In this document: in pieces, positions 6,462 through 9,756 of the stretch
Numbering within the stretch: position 1 is the first letter of the stretch
Layout: each line of letters begins with the position of its first letter
Assembly (NCBI GenBank): GCA_027348115.1
Contig: DAIEQA010000248.1
Coordinates: forward strand, 1 to 9,756
From: Fen-1258 sp027348115
Lineage (GTDB): Bacteria > Bacteroidota > Ignavibacteria > Ignavibacteriales > Melioribacteraceae
Length of the DNA: 9,756 nt
Direction: 5' to 3'
Notes under the pieces: generated by a model
The model's input: only the letters and a program-made list of their open reading frames with translations
Databases searched by the model: none
What the model was told of the DNA's origin: nothing
Program-made: the position numbers and the translations under genes

Positions 6462-9400
6462 ATGGAAAAAATTACGGCGACAATTAACGGCAAAGAAATT
6501 TCGGCTTCTGCGGGTAAAACTATTTTGGAAGTTGTGGAAGAAAACAAACTCGATGAGATTCCGACTTTATGTTACGATAAACGCCTGGAAGAATTTACGT
6601 CTTGTTTTCTTTGTGTAGTAGACTTGGAAGGAACAGATAAACTGGTCCCGTCTTGCTCGACGAAAATTCAAACCGGAATGAAAATACAAACCCGCTCGGC
6701 TAAAGTGCTCGTCTCCAGAAAGACATGTTTGGAGCTACTTATGTCGAACCATTACGCAGATTGCATTGGGCCATGCGTGAATAATTGTCCTGCCGGTGTA
6801 GATGTTCAAGCATATATATCATTAATCTCGCTTGGAAAATATGAAGAAGCATTGAAATTAGTTAAACAGAATAATCCTCTTCCTCTTTCGATTGGGCGTA
6901 TTTGTGTGCGCAATTGCGAAGCGGCTTGCCGAAGAAATAATGTTGACGAGCCGGTAGCAGTGAACGCGCTTAAACGGTTTATTGCTGATACGGATGCAGT
7001 TCATAAGTGGATCCCAACTTTAAAAGAAAAGAAAAATAAAAAGGTAGCAGTAATTGGCGGAGGACCGGCAGGGCTATCATGCGCGTATTATTTAACACTT
7101 GAGGGATATTCGGTTACAATTTTTGAAAAGCTGCCAAAACTCGGCGGAATGCTTCGCTACGGAATCCCTGAATACCGGCTTCCTAAAAAAATTTTGGATT
7201 CGGAAATCAGTTGGATAATTAATCTTGGCGTTGAAGTTCGTACCGGTATTGCATTGGGAGCGGAATTCGGTATTAAAGATTTGCTAAGAAGCGGTTTCGA
7301 ATCCGTGTTCATCTCAGTTGGAGCCCAGAAAGCAACGCAGATGGGTTTGGAAGGAGAGGAAAGAATTAACGGTGTATTCAGCGGTATCAACTTTCTTCGG
7401 GATGTTGAATTGAAAAACATTCCCAAGCTTAAGGGAAATGTTTTGGTTGTTGGCGGAGGAAACACCGCAATTGATGCCGCTCGCACGGCTCTTAGATGCG
7501 GAGCCGACGAGGTAAAAATAGTTTACCGCCGAAGCATCAAAGAAATGCCTGCCCATCATGATGAAATTGAAGCAGCCCAAAAAGAAGGTGTGGAAATTTT
7601 ATTCCTTACAAATCCTAAATCTATTATTTCGGAAGAAGGAAAACTTTTTGCAATTGAATGTTTGAAAATGAAGTTAGAGGAATCAAAACCCGGCGAACGT
7701 CCTAAACCCGTCCCGGTACCGGGTTCCGAGTTTATAATTACATGCGATTATTTAATCGGCGCAATCGGCCAATCGGTAGATACAAAATTTAATTTATTTG
7801 ATCCCGACTGCAGCGTAGAAAAATGGGGAACAATCCGCGTAGGCAAAGATACTTTAGAAACAGCAATCCCCGGCGTGTTTGCCGGAGGAGATGTAGTAAC
7901 CGGACCCTTCACGGCAATCACCGCAATTGCCCAAGGGAAAAAAGCTGCCGTTTCAATTATGGAATTTTTGCAAAACGGTTCGGCTCAGAGATCTTCCGGT
8001 AAATTTTTTAGTCTTAAAAATAAACTTTCAAAACCGGCCCAGCGGGAATTTGACGAGGTCGCGAAATTAGCCCGTCAAAGAATGAATGAACTTACCGTTT
8101 CCGATCGCGTTCATAATTTCGAAGAAGTTGAAAAAGGTTTTTCCGAAAGCCAGGCAAAGCGAGAGGCCGAACGCTGCCTTGAATGCGGCTGTTCGGAATA
8201 TTTCGATTGCAGACTAAGGCAATACTGCAACGAATATAATGTCGATATCCGGGAGATTACCGGCGAGATAAAGAAATATAAGATTGACGCGAGGCACCCG
8301 TTTATAAAACTTGATCCGAACAAATGTATTAACTGCGGCAGGTGCGTTAGAACCTGCTCGGAAATTCTAAAAGTGTCGGCGTTGGGATTTGTAAACCGCG
8401 GATTCAAAACCATCGTTAAACCCGCGATGGAAAAATCCTTAATGGAAACAAACTGCATCGGCTGCGGAAACTGCATCGATGTTTGTCCCACAGGTGCCAT
8501 CAGCGAAAAATATCCGTTTAGAATTCCCGGCACTCTCACGAAAGAAAACATTGAAACCGTTTGCGGCTTCTGCTCAGTTGGATGCAAACTAAATTTCAAA
8601 AAAATCAGCGATGATATTTTTTACGTTTCAAATTCAGTCGGGAAAATACAAGAAGAACATAACAAGGGTTTTCTATGCAGCAAAGGAAGATTCGGCTACC
8701 GATATCTTTACGGAAAGAATCGAATTCTCGATCCGCTTGTCAAAAGAAACGGAAACTTTCAAAAAGTCGAATATGAAGAGGCCTTCCGCTTAATTAAATC
8801 GAATATAAACGCGATACAAAAGAAATACGGGCAGGATTCGGTAGCTGTTTTTGTTTCTCCCAAATTATCAAATGAAGAATTGTACTTGCTTCAAAAATTT
8901 GCCCGCACGGCGCTTAAGAACAATAATATTTCGAGCTTCTCAAATCTTTTGTTCGGGCCGGAACTAAACAGTCTTGATGAGATGATGGGGTTTACAACTT
9001 CCACGGTTAAGATGGATGATCTTGTTAATGCCGACGTCATAGTTGTTGTTAATTCAAATCTCACTGATGAAAATCTTATCATGGAGTTGAAAATAAAATC
9101 TGCGCAGAAAAGAGGAGCGAAGATTGTACTGTTTAGTTCAGCGGAAAATCAACTTTCCAAAATTGCCGACTTGTGGGTTGATAACAGGAAAGGAACAAAC
9201 ACCATCATATTTGATGCTTTGATTAAGCGTCTGCACAGAAAGAGAAATTATGATACCCGCTTTGTAAACTCACGGACAAATCATTCCAATGAACCGGATA
9301 GAATTCTTGAACAAACAGAAATCCGGCAAGCGTTATTGAACAATGAAATAGATGAAAATAAATTTAATTCGCTTGCCTATTTGTTGGGAAATCTTTCGGC

Positions 9401-9756
9401 GAACATAATTTTTATTTACAATATCGATTCGACCAGAGATAAATCAAAAGATGATTTAAAGGCGATCGGAAATTACTTGCTTCTTACGGGAAGAATCGCA
9501 AAGCAAAACAACGGGATAATTTTATTACGCGATCACAATAATTCTACCGGTGTAATGGAGATGGGAGCGGATACGAATTATCTTCCCGGTTATGTCGGCT
9601 TCGATGAGCTATCGGAAATCGACCGAATAGGAAAGATATGGAACGCTGAAATTAAATCTGTTTTCAAGCCGGTAAATCTTGCCGCAAAGATGAAGCGGGG
9701 AGAAATAAAAGCCGCCTTAATATTCGGAGAAGATCCGCTTCGATATGATAATTCAA
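6462..9756 (+). CDS. [2Fe-2S] + GltD-like FAD/NAD(P)H + 2x[4Fe-4S] + FdhA/NuoG-type molybdopterin-oxidoreductase fusion, 3' truncated
   Basis: The frame is open to the window end: 1098 codons with no stop. Residues 1-80: NuoG/HydA-type [2Fe-2S] domain (C37, C48, C51, C65). Residues 85-175: Cys-rich helical domain as in the GltD/NfnB/SfrB N-terminus (C101, C105, C109; C148, C152, C156). Residues about 193-510: two-nucleotide-binding flavoprotein, with FAD site G199-G-G-P-A-G, NAD(P) site G331-G-G-N-T-A, V-Y-R-R-S of the NADPH-type GltD family, and closing G475-G-D. Residues 572-589: Cys cluster (C572, C575, C577, C583, C589). Residues 615-680: two [4Fe-4S] motifs (C622, C625, C628, C632; C665, C668, C671, C675). 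Residues 698 onward: molybdopterin-oxidoreductase fold with its N-terminal [4Fe-4S] site (C701, C704, C708, C739) and K741. L830-F831 replace the formate dehydrogenase Sec/Cys-His pair. The missing C-terminus may hold the rest of the cofactor-binding fold. With the NuoE/NuoF partners it probably forms a soluble NADPH-NAD-ferredoxin (or other low-potential carrier) electron-transfer complex. This role is inferred. Confidence 0.88.
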   Translation, partial: MEKITATINGKEISASAGKTILEVVEENKLDEIPTLCYDKRLEEFTSCFLCVVDLEGTDKLVPSCSTKIQTGMKIQTRSAKVLVSRKTCLELLMSNHYADCIGPCVNNCPAGVDVQAYISLISLGKYEEALKLVKQNNPLPLSIGRICVRNCEAACRRNNVDEPVAVNALKRFIADTDAVHKWIPTLKEKKNKKVAVIGGGPAGLSCAYYLTLEGYSVTIFEKLPKLGGMLRYGIPEYRLPKKILDSEISWIINLGVEVRTGIALGAEFGIKDLLRSGFESVFISVGAQKATQMGLEGEERINGVFSGINFLRDVELKNIPKLKGNVLVVGGGNTAIDAARTALRCGADEVKIVYRRSIKEMPAHHDEIEAAQKEGVEILFLTNPKSIISEEGKLFAIECLKMKLEESKPGERPKPVPVPGSEFIITCDYLIGAIGQSVDTKFNLFDPDCSVEKWGTIRVGKDTLETAIPGVFAGGDVVTGPFTAITAIAQGKKAAVSIMEFLQNGSAQRSSGKFFSLKNKLSKPAQREFDEVAKLARQRMNELTVSDRVHNFEEVEKGFSESQAKREAERCLECGCSEYFDCRLRQYCNEYNVDIREITGEIKKYKIDARHPFIKLDPNKCINCGRCVRTCSEILKVSALGFVNRGFKTIVKPAMEKSLMETNCIGCGNCIDVCPTGAISEKYPFRIPGTLTKENIETVCGFCSVGCKLNFKKISDDIFYVSNSVGKIQEEHNKGFLCSKGRFGYRYLYGKNRILDPLVKRNGNFQKVEYEEAFRLIKSNINAIQKKYGQDSVAVFVSPKLSNEELYLLQKFARTALKNNNISSFSNLLFGPELNSLDEMMGFTTSTVKMDDLVNADVIVVVNSNLTDENLIMELKIKSAQKRGAKIVLFSSAENQLSKIADLWVDNRKGTNTIIFDALIKRLHRKRNYDTRFVNSRTNHSNEPDRILEQTEIRQALLNNEIDENKFNSLAYLLGNLSANIIFIYNIDSTRDKSKDDLKAIGNYLLLTGRIAKQNNGIILLRDHNNSTGVMEMGADTNYLPGYVGFDELSEIDRIGKIWNAEIKSVFKPVNLAAKMKRGEIKAALIFGEDPLRYDNS

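Noticed and set aside
8111..8599. A 162-codon open frame on the minus strand inside the large fusion gene
   Set aside because: The plus strand there encodes clear Cys-rich ferredoxin motifs with all ligands. The minus-strand translation shows no recognisable domain, so it is an antisense shadow.
8611..8793. A 60-codon plus-strand frame inside the fusion gene
   Set aside because: It lies in another frame across the fourth Cys of the [4Fe-4S] site of the fusion and has no ribosome site or recognisable sequence.

Overview
The window looks like a piece of the chromosome of an anaerobic or facultative bacterium of the Bacteroidota/Ignavibacteriota type. This is an inference from the moderately AT-rich sequence, the style of the NuoI end, and a secreted GH43-like glycosidase with F5/8 type C and fibronectin III modules. 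All supported genes are on the + strand. I see no tRNA, rRNA, CRISPR array, insertion sequence or phage gene.

Layout. Positions 1-177 hold the end of a complex I subunit I gene (nuoI); no other nuo gene follows it here. After a 179-bp spacer comes a decayed DUF1801/YdeI-OmdA family gene (357-970) with three separate lesions: an in-frame TAG, a one-base deletion, and a TGA where a Trp is expected. Next is an intact exported GH43-like protein (989-2746). A 349-bp gap without a gene (2747-3095) carries two adjacent inverted repeats and probably separates this part from the operon downstream.

Positions 3096-9756 look like one redox operon with tight spacing: (1) a response regulator whose output region is two Lrp/AsnC-like RAM (ACT-like) domains instead of a DNA-binding domain; (2) a NuoE/HydC-type [2Fe-2S] subunit; (3) a NuoF/HydB-type flavoprotein with an N-terminal thioredoxin-like ferredoxin domain and a C-terminal 2x[4Fe-4S] domain; (4) a very large fusion, still open at the window end (at least 1098 residues). 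The fusion joins a NuoG-type [2Fe-2S] domain, a GltD/NfnB/SfrB-like FAD-NAD(P)H module, a 2x[4Fe-4S] ferredoxin domain and an FdhA/NuoG-type molybdopterin-oxidoreductase domain. HydB and HydC are the NAD-reactive core of flavin-based electron-bifurcating hydrogenases and formate dehydrogenases. Here the usual [FeFe] hydrogenase HydA is replaced by a GltD-FdhA fusion. The best reading is a soluble NADPH/NAD/ferredoxin transhydrogenase-like complex related in parts to Sporomusa-type Nfn (Stn) and Geobacter SfrAB. That function is inferred.

Two details stand out. The HydB-like gene has a TGA exactly where the second Cys of its last [4Fe-4S] motif should be, and its reading frame continues through the rest of the motif to a TAA just before the next gene. 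In the fusion's molybdopterin-type domain, the positions of the formate dehydrogenase catalytic Sec/Cys and His are Leu and Phe, so it is unlikely to oxidise formate.
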